Shown here piece by piece: positions 16,024 through 25,685 of a DNA stretch of 64,000 nucleotides. The position numbers and the translations under genes were made by a program. Under the pieces are notes generated by a model. The model ran no database searches and was not told where the DNA came from. It worked only from the letters and a program-made list of their open reading frames with translations. The number at the start of each line of letters is the position of its first letter. Within the stretch, counting starts at the first letter, position 1. This stretch comes from an uncultured bacterium (GTDB lineage Bacteria > Verrucomicrobiota > Lentisphaeria > Victivallales > Victivallaceae). Location of the stretch: positions 1 to 64,000 of the forward strand of contig URVC01000020.1 in the NCBI GenBank assembly GCA_900551245.1. The letters are read 5' to 3'.

Positions 16024-18228
16024 ATGCGATTCAAACTTGCCCTGTTAACGGCGCTCCCGCTGGCGCTGTGCGCGGCGGACAAACCGTCCTTTTCTTCGAC
16101 CGGCTACTTCACGCCGGAGTGTCTGGCCTCGTTCCCGCAAGCGGAATTCCGGCAGGAGACCGAAGCTGTCTGGAAAGCGGCACTGGCGGAAAAGCCGGAA
16201 CGGCTCCGCCTGCTCTCCCGGTTGAAAGCGGCCGGTTCTCCCCGCAGTGCCGCCGTGGCGAAACGGCTGGAAATCCTCGATTCGCTGATCGCGTACATCG
16301 CCGCCCGGCTCGAGGCCGGCACGGCGGAATCCCTGCTCTTCGCCTGGAGCGCTCATGAGGAGCTGGAGATGCTTGCCGGATATTTCAAAGAAGAGGCGAA
16401 ATTGCTGCAGGAGCTGGAAAACGCGCCGAAGCCTCAAAGCCTCTCCGTCCGCGATTTCGGCGCCCGGGGCGACGGCAGAAGCGATGACGGGCCGGCCATC
16501 CGCCGGGCACTTGAGGCCGCCGCCGCCGCCAAATCGCCGGTGCGACTCCACTTCCCTGCCGGAACCTACCGGATTGAACCGGAGAGCCGCCCGCCGGAAC
16601 GCCGCGCCTGGCGGAACCGCATCTCCGGCGGGTTCTCCTCCTGGAACGCCGACACACTGAATCAGGCCCACCTGCGGCTGCTCTCGCCCGAACACCTGAC
16701 GCTGGAGGGTGAAGCGGGGCAGACCCGGCTACTCTTCACGAATCCCGCCCTCTGCGGCATCCGGATTCTCGGGGGATACCATACGACGCTCCGCAACCTG
16801 ACGCTGGATTACGAAACGCCCCCCTTCACGCAGGGGCGCATCGTTGCCGCCAATGCGGAGCGGACCCGGCTCGAGGTGGAGATCAACGAAGGCTTCCCCT
16901 CGCCGCTGGCCCCGAACCTGCTCAAAGCCCCCTCCCGCCGTCTCACACCGCTCTCGCCCGAGACGCGGACCTATCTGCCCGGTACCTTCCCACTCGGCAA
17001 AGTCGAACCGCTCGGCGGGCGGAAGTTCCGCATCGAGCTCGGCAGTTTTCACGCGGGAACCGCGCGCACCAGCCTCGCTCCCGGCAATCCGGTGGTCATC
17101 ACCGGCCGGTACGACTCCCGGTGCGCCAATGCGATCAGTTCAATCTTGTCGAAGTTCGACCATTTCGACGCGATCACCGTTCACAGCTCTCCCTCCTGGA
17201 CCTGGCATCTGCTGAGCTACGCGCCGATCCTGCAAAACTGCCGCGTCGAACCGGAGCCGGGAACCGCGCGCCTCATCTCCACCAACGGCGACGGGTTGAT
17301 GTTCGCCGCCATCGGCAAGGTCGGTCCGTACCTGGAGCACTGCACCTTTTCATCGATGGAGGATGACGGAATCAATCTCGCCGCCTCAACCGTCGCACTC
17401 ACCGCCGTCACCCCGGACGGCCTGCGCACTCTGCCGGAGCGGACCATGAGCAACACCTCCGGCGTACTGATTCTCGACGGAAACACCGGCAAAGTGAAGG
17501 CGGTCCGGCGGATTGTCCGCCGCAACGGCCACCCGGAATACGCCACGCCGCTCCCGCCCGGCATCGCCACAAGAGAGACGCTCCGCCAGCCGACGCTCAC
17601 CGAGGACCAGAAACGCGAACAGAAAACCATGTATCTGCAGAAGAAGGTCCTCCGACCGGACCGCGTCCAGCCGCTCGGCGGCTGTTTCAGCGGTTCCGCG
17701 ATCGTCAACTGCACCTACCGCAACGTCCGGGGGCTCGGTGTACAGTTGACGGCGCCCGGTGTGCGGGTGGAGGATTCCACCTTCGACACGATCACCGGTC
17801 CCGGCGTGTCGATCACCGCGCTCTGCCCCTGGGAACTCTACTTCAGCGCCCGAAACAGCGTGGTCCGGAACTGCCGGTTCCGCAACACCGGCGGGAGCGC
17901 AATCTATGTCCGCTGCATCCCCCCGTATGCGGAGGGGAACATGGAGGCGAGCTCGATCCACCACCTCCGCCTCGAAGGCAACGAGATGGAAACTTCCGGG
18001 AAACCGGCGCTCACCCTATGGAACTGCGCCGACGTGCAGATCATCGGCAACCGCATCCGCCGCAACGCGCCACACGGCCCCGCCGTCTCGCTGAGCAGAA
18101 TCGCCGACATCCGTTTCGAAGACAACACCTTCCAGCTTCCGGGCGGAGGAACCCCCTTCGCCTTCGTCGACTCAGCCGAGGAGGCGAAAATGAAAAGCAT
18201 CAACAGCAAAGTGGTTTCTTATGAATGA
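16024..18228 (+). CDS. Exported right-handed beta-helix enzyme (GH110-like)
   Basis: This 734-residue protein has a short signal peptide (FKLALLTALPLALCAA). A helical spacer covers about 25-135. The pectate-lyase-3-type beta-helix opens with VRDFGARGDGRSDDGPAIRR. Shared features with the GH110-like protein at 4628-7093 are LDYETPPFTQG (there LDYKEPHFTCG), a midsection with STNGDGLMF, and EDDGINLAAS, matching the DD-I-N coil holding catalytic acids in GH110. An alpha-galactosidase or lyase acting outside the cytoplasm is likely but not proven. Its stop overlaps the next gene by 8 bases, indicating coupled translation with the DUF6259-like enzyme. Confidence 0.8.
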   Translation: MRFKLALLTALPLALCAADKPSFSSTGYFTPECLASFPQAEFRQETEAVWKAALAEKPERLRLLSRLKAAGSPRSAAVAKRLEILDSLIAYIAARLEAGTAESLLFAWSAHEELEMLAGYFKEEAKLLQELENAPKPQSLSVRDFGARGDGRSDDGPAIRRALEAAAAAKSPVRLHFPAGTYRIEPESRPPERRAWRNRISGGFSSWNADTLNQAHLRLLSPEHLTLEGEAGQTRLLFTNPALCGIRILGGYHTTLRNLTLDYETPPFTQGRIVAANAERTRLEVEINEGFPSPLAPNLLKAPSRRLTPLSPETRTYLPGTFPLGKVEPLGGRKFRIELGSFHAGTARTSLAPGNPVVITGRYDSRCANAISSILSKFDHFDAITVHSSPSWTWHLLSYAPILQNCRVEPEPGTARLISTNGDGLMFAAIGKVGPYLEHCTFSSMEDDGINLAASTVALTAVTPDGLRTLPERTMSNTSGVLILDGNTGKVKAVRRIVRRNGHPEYATPLPPGIATRETLRQPTLTEDQKREQKTMYLQKKVLRPDRVQPLGGCFSGSAIVNCTYRNVRGLGVQLTAPGVRVEDSTFDTITGPGVSITALCPWELYFSARNSVVRNCRFRNTGGSAIYVRCIPPYAEGNMEASSIHHLRLEGNEMETSGKPALTLWNCADVQIIGNRIRRNAPHGPAVSLSRIADIRFEDNTFQLPGGGTPFAFVDSAEEAKMKSINSKVVSYE

Positions 18229-20281
18229 GATCCATTGGAACAACGGAGAGAGCCGGCTGGTCCTCTCCGGGAAAAACGGCGCCGTTCTCGCGCTGGAACA
18301 CCGCAATCTTTCGCTGCTCGCTCCGGCAGAACGGGCCTTTTCGCTCCGCTTTCTGCGGCAAAACGGGGACTACCTCGAACTTGATGACACCTGCTTTTCC
18401 TCGTTCCGCTTCGAGGCGGGCGAGGCGCGCTGGTCGGAGTGCCGCCCCGTGCCGGGACTGCTGTTCACTCTCAAAATCCGCAACGGCGAGGACGGCTCCT
18501 TCCGGTTCCGCCCGGCGCTCTCCGGAATTCCGGCCGACCTTCTGCCCGATTTCATCGAAGCGCCTCATATCGCAATCCCGCTCAATCACGAACTCTTCTA
18601 TCCCTTCAGCGAAGGGGTGATCGTCAGCGAACGGGAGAAACGCAACCGCAAAGTACAGCACATCGAATTCCCCGACAACCTCGGCATCGGCTACTATCCC
18701 GGGCTCTGTCAGATGCAGTTTCTCGCCGCCTGGCGGAACGAAGGCGGCGTCTGCTTCGTCGCGGATGATCCCCGCCACACCACCAAGGCGCTGGAGTTCG
18801 CCCCCGAAGCCGACGATCGCCTCGGGCTGAGGATCGAGACAATGTGCGGCGGACTCCTCCGCTCCGGCTGCTGTGAACTGCCCTTCGATCTCCTTCTGCA
18901 GCCCGTTCCGCCCGGCTGGCAGGCCGCCTGCGATTTCTACCGGCAGAACGTGGTGAAACGCGACCCGGCGATGAACCGGCGCTTCCCCCTGCCGGAGTGG
19001 CTGGAGGAGTCTCCGGTCACAGTGATCTATCCAGTCCGGGGGACCGGCACCATCACGCCGGAACCCAACCGGTTTCTCCCGTATGAAAACGCCTTCCCCC
19101 GGCTGCAGGAGCTGGCCGAGGCGTTCGCCAGCAAAGTGATGGCGCTGCTGATGCGCTGGGAGCAGCACGGCCCCTGGCACCCGCCTTTCTACTGGCCGCC
19201 GGTCGGCGGGGCGGAATCCTTCCGGAAACTGCGCGACCTCCTGCACGGGGCGGGGCATCTCCTCGGCGTCTACGGTTCCGGCACCTCCTTCACGATGCAG
19301 AGCCGCATCAACGATTATTCGGGGCGCGCGGAGTACGAGACGCGACAGCTGGAATCCTGCATGGCGCGCGGTCCGAAAGGGGAGAGCCGTGCCACGATCT
19401 GCGACATGATCCGGGAGAGCGAGACCTTCTGCATCGCAGAGAGGAAAAGCCGGGAGATTTTCAAAGAACAGGTGCGGATTCTGGCGCAGGAGGGGGTCGA
19501 TTACTTCCAGATTCTCGATCAGAATCTCGGCGGCGCCTCCTTCCTCTGTTATCGGAAGGATCACCACCATCCGCCGGTGCCGGGCGCGTGGCAGACCGAA
19601 GCCATGCGGGAGTTTCTCGATGAGCTCAACGACACGATCCACGCCGCGGGGAGCCGGATGCTTCTCGGCACCGAATGCGCCGCGGCGGGCCCCTACGTCG
19701 CCGCCCTCCCCTTCAACGATTTGCGGGACGTCTTCGGCATCAACTACGGGCAGCCGGTGCCGGGTTTCCAGTACGTATTCCACCGCTACGCGAACAACTT
19801 CTTCGGCAACCAGTGCGGCGCAGAACAGAAGATCGACTGCGTCAAATCGCCGGACAATCTGCAGTTCCGGCTGGCCCGCGCCTTCTGTTCCGGCGAGATG
19901 CTCAGCGTCATGCTGCGCGACAGCGGCGAGATCGACTGGGGAACCGCTTCGGACTGGAACCATCCCGCGCCGCCGCAGGAGCCGCTCCCGGTGCTGATCC
20001 GCAACCTGAACGCGGCCCGCCGGCGTCACCGGGAGTTTCTGCTTCACGGGGAGTTGATCGAGTTCCCCTGCCCGGTCGAGTGCGGCAGTTACACGCTTCA
20101 CTACCGGAACCGGCAGGAGAACTTCCCGTCGATCGCCTCGTCAGGCTGGCGCGCCGCAGACGGGCGGATTCTGCAGTGTTTCGTCAACTTCCTCACCGAG
20201 CCGCAGCAGTGCCGGATCGGAGGCAGAACGTACACCATTCCGCCGCTGGAGGTGCTGACCCGCGAACTGCCGGGCGTCTGA
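18221..20281 (+). CDS. DUF6259-like putative glycosidase
   Basis: The 686-residue protein has no signal peptide. An N-terminal beta-sandwich (about 1-210) precedes a (beta/alpha)8-like barrel and a C-terminal beta domain. The barrel has MALLMRWEQHGPWHPPFYWP at about 307 and YFQILDQNLGG at about 428; the Asp in ILDQNLGG sits where clan GH-D barrels have a nucleophile. The layout resembles the DUF6259 family, which is related to GH36/GH101-type enzymes. The DUF assignment is from memory. It may process, in the cytoplasm, oligosaccharides released by the exported enzyme encoded just upstream. No experimentally known substrate can be inferred. Confidence 0.7.
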   Translation: MNEIHWNNGESRLVLSGKNGAVLALEHRNLSLLAPAERAFSLRFLRQNGDYLELDDTCFSSFRFEAGEARWSECRPVPGLLFTLKIRNGEDGSFRFRPALSGIPADLLPDFIEAPHIAIPLNHELFYPFSEGVIVSEREKRNRKVQHIEFPDNLGIGYYPGLCQMQFLAAWRNEGGVCFVADDPRHTTKALEFAPEADDRLGLRIETMCGGLLRSGCCELPFDLLLQPVPPGWQAACDFYRQNVVKRDPAMNRRFPLPEWLEESPVTVIYPVRGTGTITPEPNRFLPYENAFPRLQELAEAFASKVMALLMRWEQHGPWHPPFYWPPVGGAESFRKLRDLLHGAGHLLGVYGSGTSFTMQSRINDYSGRAEYETRQLESCMARGPKGESRATICDMIRESETFCIAERKSREIFKEQVRILAQEGVDYFQILDQNLGGASFLCYRKDHHHPPVPGAWQTEAMREFLDELNDTIHAAGSRMLLGTECAAAGPYVAALPFNDLRDVFGINYGQPVPGFQYVFHRYANNFFGNQCGAEQKIDCVKSPDNLQFRLARAFCSGEMLSVMLRDSGEIDWGTASDWNHPAPPQEPLPVLIRNLNAARRRHREFLLHGELIEFPCPVECGSYTLHYRNRQENFPSIASSGWRAADGRILQCFVNFLTEPQQCRIGGRTYTIPPLEVLTRELPGV

Positions 20282-20306
20282 GCGACCCGGCCGCCGGAGA
20301 AAAAAA

Positions 20307-21170
20307 TCACTCCGCCCGGTTTCGCCGCATTCCGGGCGGAGCGGCGTTTAATCCTCTGGCGGCCCGGAACTGCAGAGGGGACATCCCGGTGCCGCGCCGG
20401 ATCAGACGGGAGAAAGAGGCGAGTTCCCGGTAGCCGACCTCCGCGGCGATCCGGCTGACCGGCAGATCGGTGTTTTTCAACAGGATCAACGCCTTTTGAA
20501 ACCGTTCATTCCGGATGTAGCTGCCGAGAGAACAGGAGACTTTGTTTTCAAATATCTTCTGCAACGTTGACTTGGGGATTCCCATCGTATCCGCCACCAG
20601 ATCGATATCGAGCGCCGGATTGGAGAGGTTGTGTGCGACAAAACCGAGAATCCGGTCGATTTTCCGATCCGGGTGACGCTGACGGGTTTTCCAGGAGTTC
20701 ATCTTTGCCAGAATCTGCATGAGATACCCGCAGGCAAGCCCCTGCTGCACCGGTTCCGGCGACGAAATGCAGTTCGAAATATCGGTAAAAAGAGCAACCG
20801 GGCACTCCTCCGAAGCGTGCTGACAGCGGGCGTAACGATAGGAGAGAAACAAACTTTCGGCCAGCGCCCCGCGAAAGCAGACCCAGTACATCGACCAGCC
20901 GGCGCTGATCGCCCTGAGCTCGTGATCCTCCCCCGGCAAATAGTAGAAGACATCGTTGGGCGCGATGGGGAAGGAGTGCTCGAACAGCCGGATCTCGCCG
21001 CACCCCTCCACACACCAGATGAGCTCGATGAAATCCTTGAATGCACCGTTCGCGGCATCCCGCTCACCGGCCTGCAACACCTTGGAGCCCACGTCGATCA
21101 CATAGAACGGCAAGGGCGGAAGTTCGTTGTTGGGAATGAACGCCAGACTTTTGAGGGAGGACAATTGCAT
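20307..21170 (-). CDS. AraC-family transcriptional regulator
   Basis: This 287-residue protein has a cupin-like sensor (FIELIWCVEGCGEIRLF; YYLPGEDHELRA) and a C-terminal AraC domain (VADTMGIPKSTLQKIFENKV; AAEVGYRELASFSRLIRRGT). The ATG at 21170 follows AGGGA and is preferred to one at 21296, which would add an atypical Gly/Pro-rich tail. A good promoter lies at 21328-21356, giving an unusually long leader of about 150 bases. It converges on the DUF6259-like gene with only 25 bases between. It probably regulates one of the adjacent glycosidase operons. Confidence 0.9.
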   Translation of the reverse strand: MQLSSLKSLAFIPNNELPPLPFYVIDVGSKVLQAGERDAANGAFKDFIELIWCVEGCGEIRLFEHSFPIAPNDVFYYLPGEDHELRAISAGWSMYWVCFRGALAESLFLSYRYARCQHASEECPVALFTDISNCISSPEPVQQGLACGYLMQILAKMNSWKTRQRHPDRKIDRILGFVAHNLSNPALDIDLVADTMGIPKSTLQKIFENKVSCSLGSYIRNERFQKALILLKNTDLPVSRIAAEVGYRELASFSRLIRRGTGMSPLQFRAARGLNAAPPGMRRNRAE

Positions 21171-21327
21171 CTTCGATCCCTGCGACTGAAAAATTCCACC
21201 TGTTCCGGTGCCGGGCCGCAACCCGTGTTCCGGCAAAAATTCCGGCGGAGAACCAGGAGATTCCCCCCCGGGATTCCCGGACCAGAATCGGAACATTCGA
21301 TCAAATTCCGGACTCTTTTGTTAAATT

Positions 21328-21356
21328 AATATAGAGCGTTTCCGGGCAAAAATCAA
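21328..21356 (-). promoter_or_regulatory. Promoter of the AraC gene
   Basis: On the minus strand TTGATT and TATATT are separated by 17 bases. The predicted start lies about 150 bases before the chosen AraC start, leaving room for leader regulation. Confidence 0.62.
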
Positions 21357-21384
21357 CCTGCTCCGGCGTTCGCCGCGGATTTCA

Positions 21385-24300
21385 TCAACGCGATTCCCGA
21401 CGGGCAATCCGATAGGCAAGCACCCCCCTGCCGTCCAACGCCGTATCAACCGTGAAAAACAGCCGTCCGTTTTCCACGCGCCGGGGGATCTGCTTCGCAA
21501 CCGAACCGTCGGCATGCAGGGCGAACACCTCCATCTCCGCCGCATTCTGATGTTGGAACGACACCTCCGCCCGTCCCCGTCGCACAAGCAGTTGCGAACT
21601 CCCCCATTGATACAGCGTGTTCCGGTTGGCATCGCTGAACTTCGCCTGAAAATTCAGCGTGTCGGTGAGGTGAAAGAGCAGAATCCTGCCGCTTTCCGAA
21701 AGGAGCTTTCCATCCAGCGACGAAAGAGCGATCGTCTGGGGGACGTCCGCTTCGCGAACCGTGAGTGCTCCGGCAACTTCAGCTCCGCCCGGCAAGGTGA
21801 TCGACGCAGTCCGGGGGGTGGATATTTTCAAAACACCTTTTGCGGCATCCAGATACAGCTCCCCTGACACGCTCTGCGCAATGTTTTCGGAGCAAAATCT
21901 GCGGCGAAGCGTCTCCACTGCGGCATTGCTCAGCGGCCGCTCGCCGCGCCACGGGGACTCCGTCGCATCAGCCGGGTCGGCTCCCCCCGCCCGGCTGCCG
22001 ACCTGAACGATGAAACCGAGTTCCCGGAAGGATTGCGGATATTTTGCCGTTGCACTCTTCCCTTCGGCCGCATCGGGAATCTCGCAAATTACCTTCTCCC
22101 GGGCCGGACGGACATCGCCGCGCCGGAAGAGCAGCATGGCCAGACGGTCGGAGAACTGCGCCAGCGGGTCGTTGGCGGCGGCAAAAGCGGACAGCGGAGC
22201 AGGATGCAGCGCCGCCTGTTCGCTGCTGGCCCAGTCGAAACGGATCAGCGCATCGTAGTCCTGCAGAGCGGCATAGGCCCCCAGGAGCGCCCCCGACTCG
22301 CAGCGGAACCGGTTGGGAGCGCAGTAATTGAACTCCGTCACCGTGAAAGGCTTGCCGAAGATGCGCGAGGAGAACAGCGCGGCCGGAAAATTGTTTCCCT
22401 TCCGTCGGAGCGCCGAGTATTGACGGTAACTGGCCGGCAGTTTCCAGTTCGATACCGGGAAACTCGGGTGATCAAAATAGAGATGATCGTCAACGACGTC
22501 GAGCAGATTCCGCTGAGCCGTCAGCGCCGGAGAACTCTCCATGTTGATTCCGGTACAGAGCACCTCCACCTTCAGCTCCTCGCGCAGAAAACGTTTCTGC
22601 TCCAGAAGAGCGTTGCGCTGCAGCTCATTCAAAAACTGCAGGAAACGGGGTTCCGACCGGGAAGCCGTCGCAGATTCCGCCGGGTAACGCTCCGCCATCC
22701 AGCGGGAAAACCTTTTCCGGTAGAGCCGTTCCGTCTCCGCCGTGGTGTTCCAGAAGAAATCGAGATTGCCCTCATTGACCAGCGAGACCTGAATCAGAGC
22801 CGGATCCCTCCCCCAGACCATCCCGGTGTACGGGTTCTCGTGAAGGAGCCAGCGGCGGCAGAAGAGCTTCCAGTCCTCCATCGCCTCCGGAAGAATCGGA
22901 ATCAGCGCCTTGAAGAGCGCGGGCGAATAGCGTTTCACGGGAAACACCCTGGCCAGCGGCGCATGACAGGGGCGCACCCGGGAGACGTACAGATCGGTCA
23001 TGAAATAGATGCCCCGTTTTTTCAAAGCCGCGATAAAATAGTCCAGCCGGTCGAGATTTTCCCGGTTGAACGTACCGTCGCTGGTGCCGGTCAGCCCGCC
23101 GTCCTGATGGTGAAAACGAACGACGTTGTACCCGACCGCGGCCAGACGCTCCGCCAGTTTTTCCGCGTTGGCCCGGGAGGGAAAGTTGGCACCGTAGCTG
23201 AGATTGACGCCGAAAAAGCGAATGCGCCGCTCCGGAGCCCGCGCAAAGACGAAATGACCTTCGGGAGAGATTCTCACCGGCCCGTACTTTCCGGCCGGCG
23301 CATCGAGCTGACCGGAGAAATCCAGTGCAGATCCCTTTTGGATGCTCACCGGGAAATCCAGCGTCGCCCACTCTTCCCCCGGCACAAGATAGACAGGTTT
23401 GTCAAACTGCTCCACCGGGATGCGGGAGTCTCCGAGCGATATGGCCGGAATCATCCAGAAGGCGCCGGCTCCGGAACGCAGGCGAATGCGGACCGGATCC
23501 TTTCGCTTCAACGAAAACTGACTCAGATAGAGACCGACATAACACTGAGGATTTTCCACACTCCACACATTGGTTGCGTTTTTGAAATGAGCGGGCATCC
23601 ACCAGTTGCCGACGTCGCGGTTCTGGATGACGGAAAAAGTCTGTCCGGAGCCGTCCGCAAAGGTGACGTCGATCTCGCCGATTTCCGCATTCCTCGCCCC
23701 CCAGGCGCTCGCGTGCAGAAAGTAGAGCCAGTTCCCCCGCCCCTGAAGCGGGAATTCACAGGAACGGGCAACGTCCCGCCCGAGCACGATCGCCGCCTTC
23801 CCGCGATTGCTCTTTTCGTCGACGATCCGGAATGACGCCCCGCCGAAACGCAGCAGCCCCGCCGGAAGCTGACGCAGGTCATTTTCCGGCCCCTGATCGG
23901 TCCAGCCGCCCAGCCCGTCGCCGGCGACCTCGTCGCGCAACCCCCGGTTCATCACCCGGGAGAGATCCTGCGGAAGAGAGACGACGCCCCTGCGTTCCAC
24001 CTCAAACTTCAACGACGCGGCCTCCAGCATCCCCGCTTTCGGGGAGAAACGCAGCCGCAGCAGAAACCGCGAGCCGCCGAACCGGCGGTTGTCCTGGCAC
24101 CAGACATCGAGATCTCCCCGCAGAATCAGTGACGCCCCGCTCGCCAGCGGAATGGTCAATGCCTTCGCCTTCCAGCCGCCCAGAATGATCCATTTCTGCC
24201 CGTTCAGATTGCGCGGCAGATCGACCTTAAGTTTGTCCAGCAGTAAAAAAGGAGTTTTCACCGGCAGTTGAAATTCCAGCGCAAGTTCCTGAACCTTCCT

Positions 24301-24555
24301 CGGCTCCGGCGACTGAAAACGCATTTCGCAGTGAAGCGCCCCCTCCTCCCCGGGAATGACGGTGCAGGCGAGGAGATTCTGCTGATTCAACGTCTTCGCA
24401 TACAAAGCGTTCCACCCCGGTTCATACAAGACAATCTGCGCCGGGAGCGATTCAAAACAAAAGCCACGGTCAGGAGAATACTGCCACCAGCGTTCCGACG
24501 CGGCGGCCAATCCCGCCAGAAAAACCAGACAGAGTGCGAGTACAGAGTGTTTCAT
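21385..24555 (-). CDS. Large exported clan GH-A-type glycoside hydrolase
   Basis: This 1056-residue protein has a signal peptide (SVLALCLVFLAGLAAA). Two or three beta-sandwich regions (about 20-420) precede a TIM barrel that starts near FFGVNLSYGANFPSRANAEK. The barrel contains VSLVNEGNLDFF (Glu595, acid/base candidate after Asn) and TVTEFNY (Glu741, nucleophile candidate), the clan GH-A pattern. RFHHQDGG fits the barrel beta-2 region. C-terminal beta domains follow. The CAZy family was not identified. The ATG at 24555 is preferred over 24609, which lies within the prepilin gene. It follows that prepilin in one operon. Confidence 0.8.
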   Translation of the reverse strand: MKHSVLALCLVFLAGLAAASERWWQYSPDRGFCFESLPAQIVLYEPGWNALYAKTLNQQNLLACTVIPGEEGALHCEMRFQSPEPRKVQELALEFQLPVKTPFLLLDKLKVDLPRNLNGQKWIILGGWKAKALTIPLASGASLILRGDLDVWCQDNRRFGGSRFLLRLRFSPKAGMLEAASLKFEVERRGVVSLPQDLSRVMNRGLRDEVAGDGLGGWTDQGPENDLRQLPAGLLRFGGASFRIVDEKSNRGKAAIVLGRDVARSCEFPLQGRGNWLYFLHASAWGARNAEIGEIDVTFADGSGQTFSVIQNRDVGNWWMPAHFKNATNVWSVENPQCYVGLYLSQFSLKRKDPVRIRLRSGAGAFWMIPAISLGDSRIPVEQFDKPVYLVPGEEWATLDFPVSIQKGSALDFSGQLDAPAGKYGPVRISPEGHFVFARAPERRIRFFGVNLSYGANFPSRANAEKLAERLAAVGYNVVRFHHQDGGLTGTSDGTFNRENLDRLDYFIAALKKRGIYFMTDLYVSRVRPCHAPLARVFPVKRYSPALFKALIPILPEAMEDWKLFCRRWLLHENPYTGMVWGRDPALIQVSLVNEGNLDFFWNTTAETERLYRKRFSRWMAERYPAESATASRSEPRFLQFLNELQRNALLEQKRFLREELKVEVLCTGINMESSPALTAQRNLLDVVDDHLYFDHPSFPVSNWKLPASYRQYSALRRKGNNFPAALFSSRIFGKPFTVTEFNYCAPNRFRCESGALLGAYAALQDYDALIRFDWASSEQAALHPAPLSAFAAANDPLAQFSDRLAMLLFRRGDVRPAREKVICEIPDAAEGKSATAKYPQSFRELGFIVQVGSRAGGADPADATESPWRGERPLSNAAVETLRRRFCSENIAQSVSGELYLDAAKGVLKISTPRTASITLPGGAEVAGALTVREADVPQTIALSSLDGKLLSESGRILLFHLTDTLNFQAKFSDANRNTLYQWGSSQLLVRRGRAEVSFQHQNAAEMEVFALHADGSVAKQIPRRVENGRLFFTVDTALDGRGVLAYRIARRESR

Positions 24556-24586
24556 GGTCAAGGTCACTTTCCTTTGCTGTGTTCGG

Positions 24587-25342
24587 TTACGGAACTCTTC
24601 CGTTTTCACCGTCCCCCCAGAAATAGAACCGGGGGTCGACCGCGGGATTTCCCGTGGCAGTGGGCAGATTCAAATAGGGAACCGGCTCCACATGAGAATC
24701 GAAATAGGCGACGTTGATGCATTTCCGATGCCGCCACGCCTTTAAATTCTCAATCCGGGTAACGCTGTTGTAATCGATTCCGGCGTCGGGATTTGTACCG
24801 GTATCCTCCGCGGTGTATTCGCGGTACCCATCCATCACCAGCCCGCGGGAAGCGGGGCGCCTGGTCCGCACGGCCTTTCCGTAATTGCTCAGCATGAATA
24901 TGTTGATCGTGTAATTGACCGCCAGACGCGCATTGATTGACTCATCCGGAATCGAGGAAGGACAGCCGAAAGGCGCATGGGGCCGCAGTGCCGTCGTCGG
25001 GCCGTATTGTGACCCCACGGTAAACAGGAACTTCGTGGAAGGTTCCCGCCCCCGGTAATGCGCATACAACCGGCTTCCCCATGCGATGGCGGCGGTCTGA
25101 TACGGCAGGCAGCCCTGATAGGTGTCCATATAGAGTACAGCAATCGATGCAATCTGTCTCAGATTGTTGACGCAGCTGACCGACTTCCCCCGCTCCCTTG
25201 CGGAATTCAACGCCGGGAGCAACAGTCCCGCCAGAATTGCGATGATCGCAATTACAATTAACAATTCAATCAAAGTAAAAGCATAACACCGTACAGCATT
25301 CCCATCATGACGTCTTCTGTTCCGTTTCGCAAAAATCCACAT
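24587..25342 (-). CDS. Prepilin-like protein with H-X9-DS variant motif
   Basis: The product is 251 residues from the ATG at 25342; an in-frame ATG at 25465 would lie upstream of the promoter and is rejected. The leader ends in CYA before FTLIELLIVIAIIAILAGLL, so the residue before the cleavage site is Ala. The C-terminal motif is RHRKCINVAYFDSH: H-X9-DS instead of H-X9-DG. It is the first gene of the operon with the GH-A enzyme. The role is taken to match that of the other three prepilin-like proteins. The ribosome-binding site is weak (GCAAG). Confidence 0.85.
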   Translation of the reverse strand: MWIFAKRNRRRHDGNAVRCYAFTLIELLIVIAIIAILAGLLLPALNSARERGKSVSCVNNLRQIASIAVLYMDTYQGCLPYQTAAIAWGSRLYAHYRGREPSTKFLFTVGSQYGPTTALRPHAPFGCPSSIPDESINARLAVNYTINIFMLSNYGKAVRTRRPASRGLVMDGYREYTAEDTGTNPDAGIDYNSVTRIENLKAWRHRKCINVAYFDSHVEPVPYLNLPTATGNPAVDPRFYFWGDGENGRVP

Positions 25343-25402
25343 CTTGCAACTCCGCGGTTGAGGTTGTATTCCCGCTGTGCCTCCGGGAATTCTTATGAGA
25401 AT

Positions 25403-25431
25403 AGTATACCATGAAAGACGCCGAAAGTCAA
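25403..25431 (-). promoter_or_regulatory. Promoter of the prepilin/GH-A operon
   Basis: On the minus strand TTGACT and TATACT are separated by 17 bases, preceded by GG before the -10. The start codon lies about 60 bases downstream. Confidence 0.78.
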
Positions 25432-25530
25432 CGGTAAAAAAATCTAAATATTTGTCACTTTTCACCCGGAGATTTTCCTCCGGATACCGCCCGGGAAACT
25501 CCCGGATTTTTCAGAATCCAACCCGGAGAA

Positions 25531-25582
25531 AACGCGAAATCCCGTGCGGCTCCGGCAGAGATGCCGCACAGGATTTCGCGTT
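25531..25582 (-). terminator. Long hairpin, probable operon terminator
   Basis: AACGCGAAATCC-GTGCGGC pairs with GCCGCAC-GGATTTCGCGTT, with one mismatch and a 12-base loop. In the minus direction it ends in four T. It lies about 100 bases after the stop of the gene at 25686-27713. Confidence 0.6.
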
Positions 25583-25685
25583 GAACTGCCGCCGGGCCGT
25601 CGTCGCAGAAAGTTTCTCATGCGACGTCACGCCCGGCGATTTTTTAACATTTCGCGGCACAAAACAAGGCCGCCGGGGCAAAAAA

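Larger units (their letters stand above)
25343..25685. other. 343-base intergenic region between two leftward operons
   Basis: This gap holds a consensus promoter for the prepilin/GH-A operon (25403-25431) and a 20-bp-arm hairpin (25531-25582). The hairpin is probably the terminator of the operon entering from the right. I see no gene in it. Confidence 0.75.

Noticed and set aside
16024..18228. Pectin methylesterase or GH28 polygalacturonase
   Set aside because: The GH28 signature motifs are not seen; the DD-I-N coil fits GH110-like proteins better.
20307..21296. Longer AraC with 42 extra N-terminal residues
   Set aside because: The added residues are Gly/Pro-rich without conservation to the family, and the ATG at 21170 has a better ribosome-binding site.
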